NCBI GenBank assembly: GCA_934718155.1
Contig: CAKUZF010000006.1
Span: forward strand, 18,723 to 82,722
Length of the DNA: 64,000 nucleotides
Reading direction: 5' to 3'
Source: an uncultured Parabacteroides sp.
Lineage (GTDB): Bacteria; Bacteroidota; Bacteroidia; Bacteroidales; Tannerellaceae
Part shown: in pieces, positions 24,087 through 32,136 of the stretch
How the letters are laid out: the number at the start of each line of letters is the position of its first letter
Numbering within the stretch: position 1 is the stretch's first letter
Made by a program: the position numbers and the translations under genes
Notes under the pieces: generated by a model
Database searches by the model: none
What the model was told of the DNA's origin: nothing
What the model saw: the letters and a program-made list of their open reading frames with translations, nothing else

Positions 24087-24094
24087 TATCTTTG
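24087..24094 (+). promoter_or_regulatory. -7 promoter element of prfB
   Basis: TATCTTTG followed by CGGC, 31 nt upstream of the prfB ATG. Confidence 0.55.
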
Positions 24095-24125
24095 CGGCTC
24101 ATTTACTAATATAGAAAGAAAGATT

Positions 24126-25251
24126 ATGATTACATCAGACCAACTACACGACGTGTTGGAGCGCGAGGCAGCGCTGAGGAGGTATCTTTGACATTGATGG
24201 GAAAACCATCCAATTAGAAGAGGAAGAGTTACGAACACAGGATCCCGGCTTTTGGGAGGATGCCAAGCGTGCCGAGGTCCAGATGAAAAAGGTGAGAGAG
24301 CTCAAGAAGTGGATCGAGCTGTATAACGAGGTGAAGTCGGCCGCTGAGGAGCTGCAATTGGCCTACGACTATTTGCGTGAGGAGATTGTCAGCGAGGAGG
24401 AGGTGGACGAGGCCTATGCGAAAGCGATCCATCTGATCGAGGAGCTGGAATTCCGCAACATGCTGCGTGAGGAGGCCGATCAAATGAGTTGCGTCTTGAA
24501 GATCAACTCAGGTGCGGGTGGCACGGAGAGCCAAGACTGGGCTTCGATGTTGATGCGTATGTATCAGCGTTGGGCCGAGAGCAATGGCTACAAAGTGACG
24601 ATCGCCAACTTCCAGGAGGGCGATGAGGCTGGCATCAAATCCGTCACCATGGATATTGAGGGCGACTATGCCTACGGCTACCTGAAGAGCGAGAACGGTG
24701 TACATCGCTTGGTGCGTGTCTCTCCCTACAACGCGCAGGGAAAGCGTATGACATCGTTTGCCTCCGTCTTCGTGACACCTTTGGTTGACGATACAATCGA
24801 GGTGAAAGTCGATCCGGCAGCCATCTCATGGGATACGTTCCGAAGCGGCGGTGCTGGCGGACAGAACGTCAACAAGGTGGAGTCGGGCGTTCGCTTGCGC
24901 TATCAATTCAAGGATCCCTACACCGGCGAGGAGGAGGAGATCTTGATCGAGAACACCGAGACGCGCGATCAGCCTAAGAACCGAGAGAATGCGATGCGCC
25001 AGTTGCGCTCTATCCTGTATGATAAGGAACTGCAACATCGTATGGCGGAGCAGGCCAAGGTGGAGGCGGGTAAGAAGAAGATTGAGTGGGGATCGCAGAT
25101 CCGTAGCTATGTCTTCGACGATCGCCGTGTGAAAGACCACCGCACCAATTATCAAACATCCGACGTGAATGGCGTGATGGATGGTAAGATCGACGATTTC
25201 ATCAAGGCTTACCTGATGGAGTTTGCTGGCGATGCGGAGGCGGAAAAATAA
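24126..25251 (+). CDS. prfB: Peptide chain release factor 2, with programmed +1 frameshift
   Basis: Translation starts at the ATG at 24126 and meets an in-frame TGA at 24189-24191 after 21 codons. The site reads AGGAGG TAT CTT TGA C, the classic RF2 autoregulatory +1 slip with an internal SD-like AGGAGG. Slipping on CTT-T continues as DIDGKTIQLEE from 24190 to the stop at 25251, giving about 374 residues. The GGQ loop is visible (SGGAGGQNVNKVESG). The stop-codon recognition tripeptide reads SPY in LVRVSPYNAQGKR rather than the SPF of E. coli. RF2 reads UGA and UAA, so low RF2 favours frameshifting and its own synthesis. Confidence 0.95.
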
Positions 25252-25266
25252 GCAGTATGCAGGCTT

Positions 25267-25288
25267 TGATGCTACCTTTTTAGCATCA
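25267..25288 (+). terminator. Weak hairpin after prfB
   Basis: TGATGCTA pairs with TAGCATCA over a 6-nt loop, 15 nt after the prfB stop, but without a T run; termination is uncertain. Confidence 0.4.
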
Positions 25289-25315
25289 TTGCTTGCGTAT
25301 TTCGATAAAAAGTCG

Positions 25316-25323
25316 TAATATTG
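25316..25323 (+). promoter_or_regulatory. Candidate -7 element of tRNA(CAT)
   Basis: TAATATTG, one base from consensus, 27 nt upstream of the tRNA. Confidence 0.4.
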
Positions 25324-25350
25324 CACCCGATTTCAACGCCTTGTTGAAAA

Positions 25351-25424
25351 GGTCCTATAGCTCAGTTGGTTAGAGCACCTGACTCATAATCAGGGAGTCC
25401 TTGGTTCAAGCCCAAGTGGGACCA
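25351..25424 (+). tRNA. tRNA with anticodon CAT (elongator Met or Ile2)
   Basis: 74 nt including the discriminator. Acceptor GGTCCTA/TGGGACC, D-arm AGCTCAGTTGGTTAGAGC, anticodon stem CCTGA/TCAGG with loop CTCATAA (CAT at 25385-25387), T-loop GGTTCAAGCC. It lacks the initiator features, so it is either elongator tRNA-Met or tRNA-Ile2 whose C34 is made into lysidine. Sequence alone does not settle which. Confidence 0.93.
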
Positions 25425-25429
25425 CTTAG

Positions 25430-25470
25430 AAGGCTCCTCATTGCGAACGCAATGAGGAGCCTTTTTTTTT
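25430..25470 (+). terminator. Strong terminator after tRNA(CAT)
   Basis: A 16-bp perfect stem, 25430-25445 with 25448-25463, then a run of T to 25470. Confidence 0.93.
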
Positions 25471-25614
25471 GGTACGCTCGGTATGAGCCCTCTCTACTGG
25501 AAGACACCATAAATCAGACATTCTGTTTCGAATAATTCGATTAGTAAAGCAAAAAGACGCATATATGCCATAGTAAATATTATAATGTCATCAAAAAATA
25601 ATATAAACATATCA

Positions 25615-25643
25615 TTGTGATATTGACAAAAGCTGTATCTTTG
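25615..25643 (+). promoter_or_regulatory. amt promoter
   Basis: TTG at 25615-25617, an 18-nt gap, then TATCTTTG at 25636-25643. It implies a ~100-nt leader. The stretch 25471-25614 is A/T-rich with no gene. Confidence 0.6.
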
Positions 25644-25678
25644 CATTCAGAAATACAATAATACAAATCAAAAACAAA

Positions 25679-25727
25679 AGGCTCGGTCGGTAAATCTTTG
25701 TTGCAAACAAGTGTGCCCATCGAGCCT
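25679..25727 (+). promoter_or_regulatory. Hairpin in the amt leader
   Basis: AGGCTCGGT (25679-25687) pairs with ATCGAGCCT (25719-25727, one G-T pair); an inner stem TTGTT/AACAA (25698-25710) lies within. It sits between promoter and ATG and is not followed by a T run, so it may affect mRNA stability or translation. Confidence 0.5.
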
Positions 25728-25751
25728 CGTACAATTAAACACTTGATTATT

Positions 25752-27092
25752 ATGAGACGTTTTAAGACAAAATGGGTAGTGTTTTTGGCACTGATGGCTT
25801 TTTTTTGTGTAGGTGGAGCTTTTTTACCCGATTCGGTTGAGATGTGGGAACCTGATGCTAACGTTGATTCGGCCGATGTGGCATGGATGATTACCGCAAC
25901 GATTTTCGTGCTCATGATGACGCCGGGATTGGCATTCTTTTATGGCGGTATGGTTAATAAGAAGAATGTGATTTCTACTATACTACAGAGCTTTATCGCT
26001 ATGGGTATAATCAGTGTAGTGTGGGTGATTGTAGGATTTAGCTTGGCTTTTGGCGATAATATCGGCGGAGTGCTTGGAAACCCAGCCACCTTCTTTATGT
26101 TTCATGGCGTAGGAGCTAAGGTGAATCCGGAGTTGGCACCTACGATACCGTTGGCGCTTTATGCATTGTTTCAGATGAAATTTGCCATCATAACTCCTTC
26201 GCTTATAACAGGAGCTTTTGCTGAACGAGTGAAATTCTCGGCATACTTAGTCTTTATGATACTATTCTGCTTGTTTATCTATTGTCCGCTGGCGCACTGC
26301 ACATGGCATCCCGACGGAATATTCCGTCAGTGGGGAGTTGTCGATTTTGCAGGTGGTATCGTAGTACACGCATCTTCGGGAATAGCGGCGTTGGCTGGCG
26401 CTTTATTCTTGGGTAGACGTGTAAAAGACCAACGTAGTGATGCTCCGGCCAATGTGCCTTTTGTAGTGCTTGGCGCCGCAATGCTTTGGTTGGGCTGGTT
26501 TGGCTTCAATGCGGGTTCTTCGCTTCATGCTGATGCGATAGCTGTAAAAGCCTTTCTTAACACCAACACCGCTTGCGCTACGGGTATGTTGGTATGGCTT
26601 TTCTTCGATGCGGTAATGGGGCGTAAGGCTTCTGCCATGGGAGCTGCTGTAGGTGCTGTGGTAGGTTTGGTGGTCATTACGCCGTCTGCTGGATATGTAA
26701 GTGTGGGACAGAGTCTTTTCATCGCTTTCGCAGCCACACTGGTTTGTAATGTCGCTTGCCATTGGAGCGATAAATCCGGTCGTTTAGACGATGCTTTGGA
26801 TGTATTTCCTACCCACGGCACAGGAGGTATTGTAGGTACTATTCTTACGGGTGTGTTTATCAAAGAGGGTTTGATGGCAGGCGATATGGAAGGCGTTCGC
26901 ATCTTCTTATACCATTTATTGGCGGTAGGTATCGTAATCGTTTACACCTTTGTGGTAAGTATGCTGTTGTATTGGATTGTGAATAAGTTGATTCCGATGA
27001 GAGTAAGTAAGGAAAGTGAAGAAGTGGGACTCGACATCAGTCAGCACGGTGAATCTTATAACTTCGCCGACATTGGTTCATCCCACCAATAA
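25752..27092 (+). CDS. amt: Ammonium transporter Amt
   Basis: 446 residues from the ATG at 25752. An in-frame ATG at 25698 is rejected because the leader hairpin overlaps that stretch and the extra residues are not signal-like. The N-terminus is a signal-like helix, then about eleven Amt helices. Motifs include FVLMMTPGLAFFYGGMVNKK, VVHASSGIAALAGALFLGRR, and the twin pore histidines in CPLAHCTWH and FPTHGTGGIVGTI. It moves ammonium/ammonia across the inner membrane. No PII gene (glnK) or glutamine synthetase lies beside it in this window, so control is probably elsewhere or by the leader. Confidence 0.92.
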   Translation: MRRFKTKWVVFLALMAFFCVGGAFLPDSVEMWEPDANVDSADVAWMITATIFVLMMTPGLAFFYGGMVNKKNVISTILQSFIAMGIISVVWVIVGFSLAFGDNIGGVLGNPATFFMFHGVGAKVNPELAPTIPLALYALFQMKFAIITPSLITGAFAERVKFSAYLVFMILFCLFIYCPLAHCTWHPDGIFRQWGVVDFAGGIVVHASSGIAALAGALFLGRRVKDQRSDAPANVPFVVLGAAMLWLGWFGFNAGSSLHADAIAVKAFLNTNTACATGMLVWLFFDAVMGRKASAMGAAVGAVVGLVVITPSAGYVSVGQSLFIAFAATLVCNVACHWSDKSGRLDDALDVFPTHGTGGIVGTILTGVFIKEGLMAGDMEGVRIFLYHLLAVGIVIVYTFVVSMLLYWIVNKLIPMRVSKESEEVGLDISQHGESYNFADIGSSHQ

Positions 27093-27203
27093 TATTCTTG
27101 CTCAAGTTGAGCAGTAATTTAAGGAAAGCAAAGATATAATTCGTTAGAACTACCCTCAGGAGAAAGGGGCTGATTACGGCGTGTTAGAAACAAGCGCTTA
27201 GTC

Positions 27204-27247
27204 ATAAAAAACGACGGGCATTCGTGTAATTTTCGTTGCCCGTCGTT
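27204..27247 (-). terminator. Terminator serving btuF (and perhaps amt)
   Basis: AACGACGGGCA (27210-27220) pairs perfectly with TGCCCGTCGTT (27237-27247) over a 16-nt loop; on the minus strand it ends in T6. Between it and btuF, 27256-27311 holds GC-rich palindromic repeats. Confidence 0.75.
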
Positions 27248-27255
27248 ATGATTTT

Positions 27256-27311
27256 CCACGGCCGTGCCGATCTATGATCATCGCCGTGGTTTTCTGTGCC
27301 GACGGCCGTGG
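27256..27311. repeat. Cluster of CCACGGC/GCCGTGG inverted repeats
   Basis: CCACGGC at 27256-27262, GCCGTGG at 27283-27289 and GGCCGTGG at 27304-27311; CACGGCCGTG at 27257-27266 is a perfect 10-bp palindrome. Purpose unknown. Confidence 0.5.
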
Positions 27312-27339
27312 TTATTTACTCCGTTGCCCATGGAAATTT

Positions 27340-28470
27340 CTATTCATCTTTCATCGGCTCGTAGTACCTGAACGTGTAGCCGGGCAGGAGCGAGGGATGG
27401 AACAGGGCAATGAACTCTTTCAGCAGATAATCCGGATGGAGCGGAAACTCCTCGTAGTAGGGCACCCGTCCCGTGTTGCACCCGTAGATGTGCCGCTGCT
27501 TGAAAGCGTCGAAGTTGGCATAGGGCGCATACTCCGCTTTCAGTTCGGCATAGGTCAGGTCGGTCGGCTGGTTGTATTTGATCAGCCAGATGTCGGCATG
27601 GATGGCCTCGTCGAACACACGCTCGTAGGCCAGCGGGGTGCTGCCTGTGCCCGGCAGATTGCGAAAGACGTAGTCGGCTCCCGCGTCGGCAAAGAGATGG
27701 GCCATATAGCTATCGCCCGCTGGCATATACCAGCTTGATCCATAACGCTTGTCGGGGAATACGACAGGGCGTTCTGTGGCCTGCTTCGCCAGGTCGCACA
27801 GCCCTAAGTAGGATTGCTCCGTCGCGGCGAAGAGCGAGTCTGCCCGTTGTGTCTGCCCGAACAGCAGCCCGTAGAACTTGATCCACTCGGTGCGCCCTAA
27901 AGGAAGTGACTCCATATAGTCGGCCCCTTCGATGATGGGGATGCCTATCTTCTCAACGGGGCCGTAGCTGCCGTTTTGGAAGGGAGAGGCTATGACCAGC
28001 TCCGCCCCGATCTCGATCATCTTCTCTACATTGGGAGAGGTGGCTTCGCCCAGGTCGGCTATGGTGCCTTTGGCGATGCCCTCTTGGATGGAGGGTGTGT
28101 CTATATAGCGAGGCTCACAAACGCCCACGATCTTGTCGGTCTCGCCCAGCTGGTCGATGATGGAGGCGTGTACGGAGGTGTAGACCACTACATTCTTTAT
28201 GGGCACGCGCACCACTGTCCCCTTAGGGAGTCCTTCGGGTTTCGTCTGGGAGCGATCGATCAGAAGGTAGCGTTGCAACAGGCGGGTGGTGTCCCACGGG
28301 TCGCGCACCTCCACTTGGGTGTAGTTGGCGAAATGGGTCACGCTGAAGCCCTGCGCATAGTTGATGCGTTCTTCGGTTAGCGCTTCGCTATCCGAAGAAA
28401 AAGACTTGCCGGAGGGGCTGCAAGCCACCATCCAGCAAGTCCATGTTATAAGAAGAATTAATCTGATCAT
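27340..28470 (-). CDS. btuF: BtuF-like cobalamin (or siderophore) substrate-binding lipoprotein
   Basis: 376 residues. It has a lipoprotein signal with acylated cysteine in MVACSPSG (Cys17). The body is a type III periplasmic binding fold (Peripla_BP_2): VPIKNVVVYTSVHASIIDQL, KIVGVCEPRYIDT, SPNVEKMIEIGAELVIASPF, with a long connecting helix. It would collect substrate in the periplasm for a BtuCD-type ABC transporter. It is third in the riboswitch-controlled unit after btuB and the btuG-like gene, 3 nt after the latter, which points to cobalamin as the substrate. The permease and ATPase genes are not in the unit; the next gene downstream is amt, on the other strand. Confidence 0.85.
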   Translation of the reverse strand: MIRLILLITWTCWMVACSPSGKSFSSDSEALTEERINYAQGFSVTHFANYTQVEVRDPWDTTRLLQRYLLIDRSQTKPEGLPKGTVVRVPIKNVVVYTSVHASIIDQLGETDKIVGVCEPRYIDTPSIQEGIAKGTIADLGEATSPNVEKMIEIGAELVIASPFQNGSYGPVEKIGIPIIEGADYMESLPLGRTEWIKFYGLLFGQTQRADSLFAATEQSYLGLCDLAKQATERPVVFPDKRYGSSWYMPAGDSYMAHLFADAGADYVFRNLPGTGSTPLAYERVFDEAIHADIWLIKYNQPTDLTYAELKAEYAPYANFDAFKQRHIYGCNTGRVPYYEEFPLHPDYLLKEFIALFHPSLLPGYTFRYYEPMKDE

Positions 28471-28473
28471 CTG

Positions 28474-29823
28474 TTAGTAGAGCTCAACTTGAACAGCCTT
28501 CATCGGGTTGACTCCAGCCTCTACCTTGAATTTCTGCTCATTCTTGATGAAACCGTAGAAATCGCCTACGCTCTTATAGTCGGACGATGAAACCATGACG
28601 TAGTTTCCGACAGCGCACATCTCATAAGCCTTAGGAACGGCATTCTCTTTCAACCATTCTGAAGTGGCCTTCGTGTTGGTGTCGTAAGCGAAGTATTTGC
28701 TAACCGTTCCCGAGGAGGCCCACTGTGAGTAGATGGCATAGAGCACGCCGTCGCAGTAGGCGATCTTTGTCGCATTGGGCAAAGAGTTGATCATCGATGC
28801 CTCGTCGGTGTTTGTGTTGATAATCTGCAACGTGTTGGGCACTGCGCCGTAGTCGCCCATTGAGACTACATACAGCTCGTCTTTGCCGTTCGACTGCATG
28901 CCGCAGGGGTTAAGCGCCACCTCGATCTTCTTAGTCTCGGTGAAAGAGGCCAGATCGACTACCGAAACGGTGTGATCGTAGCCCTCCGGTGAGCTGTAGC
29001 CCATACCGCCTGAGTTAGCCACATAGAGCTTGCCGCCCAAGACTGCCATTTGCTCAGGGTTGCGGCCCACCTTTACGGTTGCCTCAACCTCTAATGAGGC
29101 GGTGTCGAGGCGCATTACCTGGCCATTGTAGTCGGAGATATACACCTTGCCGCCATCCGATGCCAATGCGCGAGGCGAACCATCCAGCTGGATCTGCTTG
29201 ATGGAACGAGCGTAGAGGTCGGTCACCTCGATTGTCGACTCGCCATACATCGCGATATACATCTTGCTGCCGTAAACGATCATGTCCTGGCCCGTGTCGC
29301 CCAGGTTGCGGTTGTTCTGCTTCAAGAAGTAGTCGGGATAGACCTCGCCCTTGGCTGGGTCGTAGGCGTAGATGCTGGCGTTGTTGCTCTTGAACTTGCC
29401 CGAGCCCAAGAAGTAAATCATCGTTTGCGGGCCCTTGTTGTCGTTGAGGTCTTTCAGCGAAGCGCCCTGCGGAGCCTTCTCTGTGCCGCTGTATGCGGTT
29501 ACGGTGATGACGCTCAGCAAATCGATGTTCTCCAGCTTGAAGCTGTTCGTGCCTACTGCCACCTCGCCCAAGGTTATCTCTTTCTCGGTCTCTTTCACGA
29601 TACCGGTGATGACATATTTCGTGATGCCCGTCACGTCGCTGGGCTCCTTCCAAGTGAGTTGGCCTGAGATCTTGCCGGGCTCTTCGTTTTCGTCAGTAAA
29701 AGATACGTCGGTTACCTGCTTGTCGAAAATCACAGCAGGAACCTCATCGTCGTCGCTACAGCCTACGAGGCCGAATGCGAAACAGGCGCAAAGCGCGAGG
29801 AATAAAACTGAAAACTTTTTCAT
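28474..29823 (-). CDS. btuG: BtuG-like beta-propeller surface lipoprotein (DUF5074 family)
   Basis: 449 residues. A lipoprotein signal ends at LVGCSDDDE, where Asp/Glu after the cysteine fits the Bacteroidota surface-export signal. Residues ~35-130 look like a fibronectin-III-like domain (KISGQLTWKEPSDVTGITKY). The rest is a repeat-built propeller with Kelch/YncE-like blades (GQDMIVYGSKMYIAMYG, PRALASDGGKVYISDYNGQV, PEQMAVLGGKLYVANSGG). In Bacteroides thetaiotaomicron BtuG binds cobalamin very tightly and caps BtuB. Placement between btuB and btuF, downstream of a cobalamin riboswitch, supports the same role here. The Fn3-like segment may be a lineage extra. Confidence 0.8.
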   Translation of the reverse strand: MKKFSVLFLALCACFAFGLVGCSDDDEVPAVIFDKQVTDVSFTDENEEPGKISGQLTWKEPSDVTGITKYVITGIVKETEKEITLGEVAVGTNSFKLENIDLLSVITVTAYSGTEKAPQGASLKDLNDNKGPQTMIYFLGSGKFKSNNASIYAYDPAKGEVYPDYFLKQNNRNLGDTGQDMIVYGSKMYIAMYGESTIEVTDLYARSIKQIQLDGSPRALASDGGKVYISDYNGQVMRLDTASLEVEATVKVGRNPEQMAVLGGKLYVANSGGMGYSSPEGYDHTVSVVDLASFTETKKIEVALNPCGMQSNGKDELYVVSMGDYGAVPNTLQIINTNTDEASMINSLPNATKIAYCDGVLYAIYSQWASSGTVSKYFAYDTNTKATSEWLKENAVPKAYEMCAVGNYVMVSSSDYKSVGDFYGFIKNEQKFKVEAGVNPMKAVQVELY

Positions 29824-29851
29824 GTTACTTATTATTTATAGTTGGTAATTA

Positions 29852-31861
29852 TTAAAAGCTTACACTGAGGCTGAGTCGCCAAGAACGCCCTGGCATGGGG
29901 TAGAACTGAATCACGTCGTAGCTGACATTGCCCAAGTTGAGCAGCTCGCCTTGTAGGCGGACGCTGCACCGTTTCAAGGGGAAGGTGCGATTGAGTGTGA
30001 TGCTCTGCTCCACGTATCCCTCGATGCGATTGCGGTCGATGTTTTGGGGCAAGGCGTAACGGTCGCCCACGGCGGTCAGCAGATAGGTCAGGTTCACCCA
30101 CGGGTTTTCCCAACTCAGCGAGGCGTTGCCCGCATGGCGAGGGGTGTAGGGAATCTGGTGCTTGTAGTTCTTGGCCTCCGGGTCGGTCACATCCACCGCA
30201 TACTGATATGAATAGGAGCCTGCGACGAGCAGCTCCATCTTCTTTGGAAGCGGGAAGGAGGCCGAGAGGTTGAGGTCGGCGCCTTTGATGGTCACCTCGT
30301 CTACATTCATCATTTTCCAGATATACATCGTAGGCACGGCTACGATCTTATCTTTTATCTTATTATAATAGCCATCGACCGAAACGCTCAGCTGGCTCAG
30401 CCAGTTGCCGCAACGTCCGCTCCAGGTAGTCCCGACATTGAGCTGACGGGCCTTCTCGGGCACCAACGCCGTATTGCCCATACGCAGGTAGTAGAGGTCG
30501 GTGAAGGTAGGCACGCGGAAAATGTCTTTGTAGGAGCCACGGATGCGCCAGTTGTAGGTCGGTAGGGGGCGCCAACTGAGGCTGATGGCGGGCGATAGCT
30601 TTTTCCGGTTAGCAGGTTTGTCGCCCTGTTCCACCTTGTCGGTCATGTAGGTGGCCAACAGGCTTGCCGTAGCGGTTAGGCGATGGTCTTGATATTGCAC
30701 GGCGGCCACCGACTGCGAGTTCCAACGCTTTGGGTTGGGGCCGCCCACATAGTTGTTCTCTAAGTGTGAGTGCGAAAGATCGGTTGTCAAGGTGGCTGTA
30801 AGCGCCGACAACGGCTGATAGCGCAGGCCGATTGAGCCGTAGTATTCGTTTTGCGTGTTGCAGTCGACCTGCTCGCCAGAGGGGTATTTGGGCGAGACAT
30901 CCAGGTAGCGGGTGAAGGCATAGTTGTATTTCAGCAGCGTGCGCAGGGTGAATTGTTGGCCCAGCGGCTGCTTGTAGTTGCCTTGCACGAAGAAGTTGTT
31001 GTCCCACACTCGTTCGTTGGCCTCCTTTTTATACAGATTGATCGAGCCGGGCAGGCCGCGCTCGGAGTCGAAGTAGTAAACCTTGAACGACAGATCACCC
31101 GCTTGCCCTATCTGTCCGAAGAGGTTTCCCTCCAGGTGGTAGGATTTCACGTCGCTATTCTGGCGCTTCTCTTTCGTGACGAGGTCGCCATTAATTAATG
31201 TATAGGGATAGCGGCCATCTGCCCTCACGAAGTCGGCGTGCAACGTGCCGCTCCAGTGAGAGCCGAGTTGTTGCGCATAGTGAGCTACGGGATTGACGAG
31301 GCCGAAAGAGCCCCCTTTCACCTTCACGTAGCCATTGAAGGGCTGTCCCTCCTTGAAGAGCGGTTTTGCGGTCTGTATTTGCAAGGCTCCGGCTGAGGCG
31401 TAGAGGCGGGCGGGTTGGAAAATCTCGTCGCTCTGCCCAATGGTGAGCGAGATGGTCTCTACATTGTCTAAGGTGAAGCGGCTGATGTCCACCTGTCCGC
31501 TGGAAGCGTCGGTGATGGTCACGCCATCGTAGCTGACGGCTGTGTGCTTGGCCCCTAAGCTGCGCACAGAGACCGTCTTCAGTCCGCCTATGCCGCCATA
31601 GTCTTGCACGGTGACTCCTGAGAAACGCTTCACCGCTTCTGAGAGGTCTTGCACACCCAGCCGCTCAATCCCTTTCTTGTCGAGCACCTGCAAGGGAGCG
31701 CCCACCCGGGTTGTTGCCACACGATGCTTCTCGACCACCTCCACGCCACGCAGTTCGTGGTAGGCCGTCGTGTCGATCTGAGCGATCAGCGGAGAAGCCG
31801 CCATGCTCGCCAAGAGGATTATCCCGTTGCTAATACTTCTGAAAGCAGAATAGAAGGTCAT
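29852..31861 (-). CDS. btuB: TonB-dependent vitamin B12 receptor BtuB
   Basis: 669 residues. A signal peptide (1 to ~27, ending ASPLIAQ) is followed by a TonB-box region and plug domain (VGAPLQVLDKKGIERLGVQD, GGIGGLKTVSVRSLGAKHTA, SYDGVTITDASSGQVDISRF). A ~22-strand barrel ends in an aromatic C-terminus (SWRLSLSVSF). It is the outer membrane importer of cobalamin, driven by TonB/ExbBD. The cobalamin riboswitch directly upstream identifies the substrate. A 16-codon ORF at 31830-31877 with a strong SD overlaps this start in another frame, suggesting coupled translation. Confidence 0.92.
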   Translation of the reverse strand: MTFYSAFRSISNGIILLASMAASPLIAQIDTTAYHELRGVEVVEKHRVATTRVGAPLQVLDKKGIERLGVQDLSEAVKRFSGVTVQDYGGIGGLKTVSVRSLGAKHTAVSYDGVTITDASSGQVDISRFTLDNVETISLTIGQSDEIFQPARLYASAGALQIQTAKPLFKEGQPFNGYVKVKGGSFGLVNPVAHYAQQLGSHWSGTLHADFVRADGRYPYTLINGDLVTKEKRQNSDVKSYHLEGNLFGQIGQAGDLSFKVYYFDSERGLPGSINLYKKEANERVWDNNFFVQGNYKQPLGQQFTLRTLLKYNYAFTRYLDVSPKYPSGEQVDCNTQNEYYGSIGLRYQPLSALTATLTTDLSHSHLENNYVGGPNPKRWNSQSVAAVQYQDHRLTATASLLATYMTDKVEQGDKPANRKKLSPAISLSWRPLPTYNWRIRGSYKDIFRVPTFTDLYYLRMGNTALVPEKARQLNVGTTWSGRCGNWLSQLSVSVDGYYNKIKDKIVAVPTMYIWKMMNVDEVTIKGADLNLSASFPLPKKMELLVAGSYSYQYAVDVTDPEAKNYKHQIPYTPRHAGNASLSWENPWVNLTYLLTAVGDRYALPQNIDRNRIEGYVEQSITLNRTFPLKRCSVRLQGELLNLGNVSYDVIQFYPMPGRSWRLSLSVSF

Positions 31862-31877
31862 ATCTATATATATTCAT
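31830..31877 (-). CDS. Possible 15-residue leader ORF overlapping btuB start
   Basis: ATG at 31877 reads MNIYRYDLLFCFQKY and stops at 31830, overlapping the btuB start (31861) in another frame. The SD GGAGG at 31882-31886 is 4 nt upstream of this ATG and about 20 nt from btuB's. The SD is paired in the hairpin 31879-31908, so exposure of the site by the riboswitch could control both. No homology is claimed. Confidence 0.35.
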   Translation of the reverse strand: MNIYRYDLLFCFQKY

Positions 31878-31878
31878 C

Positions 31879-31908
31879 CAGCCTCCTACTGACCCCGGCA
31901 GGGGGCTG
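31879..31908 (-). promoter_or_regulatory. SD-sequestering hairpin (expression platform of the B12 riboswitch)
   Basis: On the minus strand CAGCCCCCT pairs with AGGAGGCTG (one C-A mismatch), burying the SD AGGAGG. A competing small stem CCCC-TGCC-GGGG shares the left arm. Confidence 0.6.
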
Positions 31909-31914
31909 AAACAA

Positions 31915-32104
31915 CATCGCTCGGCAGGTTTCCTGACTTGCGCTGAGAGAGGCTCGACCTTCCCACCTCCTCGACTGGGGGCAGTGGCATAAAGAGAATT
32001 CACCTTTCTCGCATCATAGCGCTTACAGTAGCGGGCACTGTTCCGGATTCACACCGGATTCCCTTTTGCGGTGGCCGCCAAAGGCCACACGCTTATCACC
32101 ATAG
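31915..32104 (-). ncRNA. Cobalamin (AdoCbl-type) riboswitch
   Basis: The minus strand shows the conserved core in order: GGGAATCCGGTGTGAATCC, GGAACAGTGCCCGCTACTGT, and the B12 box GTCAGGAAACCTGCC (plus 31922-31936). It lies just after a TAnnTTTG promoter (32111-32118) and 50-odd nt before btuB. When bound by cobalamin it should lower expression of btuB-btuG-btuF. No T-rich terminator follows, which favours translational control. Confidence 0.94.
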
Positions 32105-32110
32105 CGGGCA

Positions 32111-32118
32111 CAAAGTTA
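32111..32118 (-). promoter_or_regulatory. -7 promoter element of the B12 unit
   Basis: Minus strand TAACTTTG; RNA would begin near 32104, at the start of the riboswitch. Confidence 0.6.
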
Positions 32119-32136
32119 GGATATTATTTTTTATAT

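Noticed and set aside
24189..24191. In-frame TGA in prfB considered as a disrupting mutation
   Set aside because: It is embedded in the conserved RF2 frameshift site; the downstream frame is intact and full length.
25698..25751. 18-codon N-terminal extension of Amt
   Set aside because: It overlaps the leader hairpin and is not signal-like; the ATG at 25752 gives a normal Amt signal segment.
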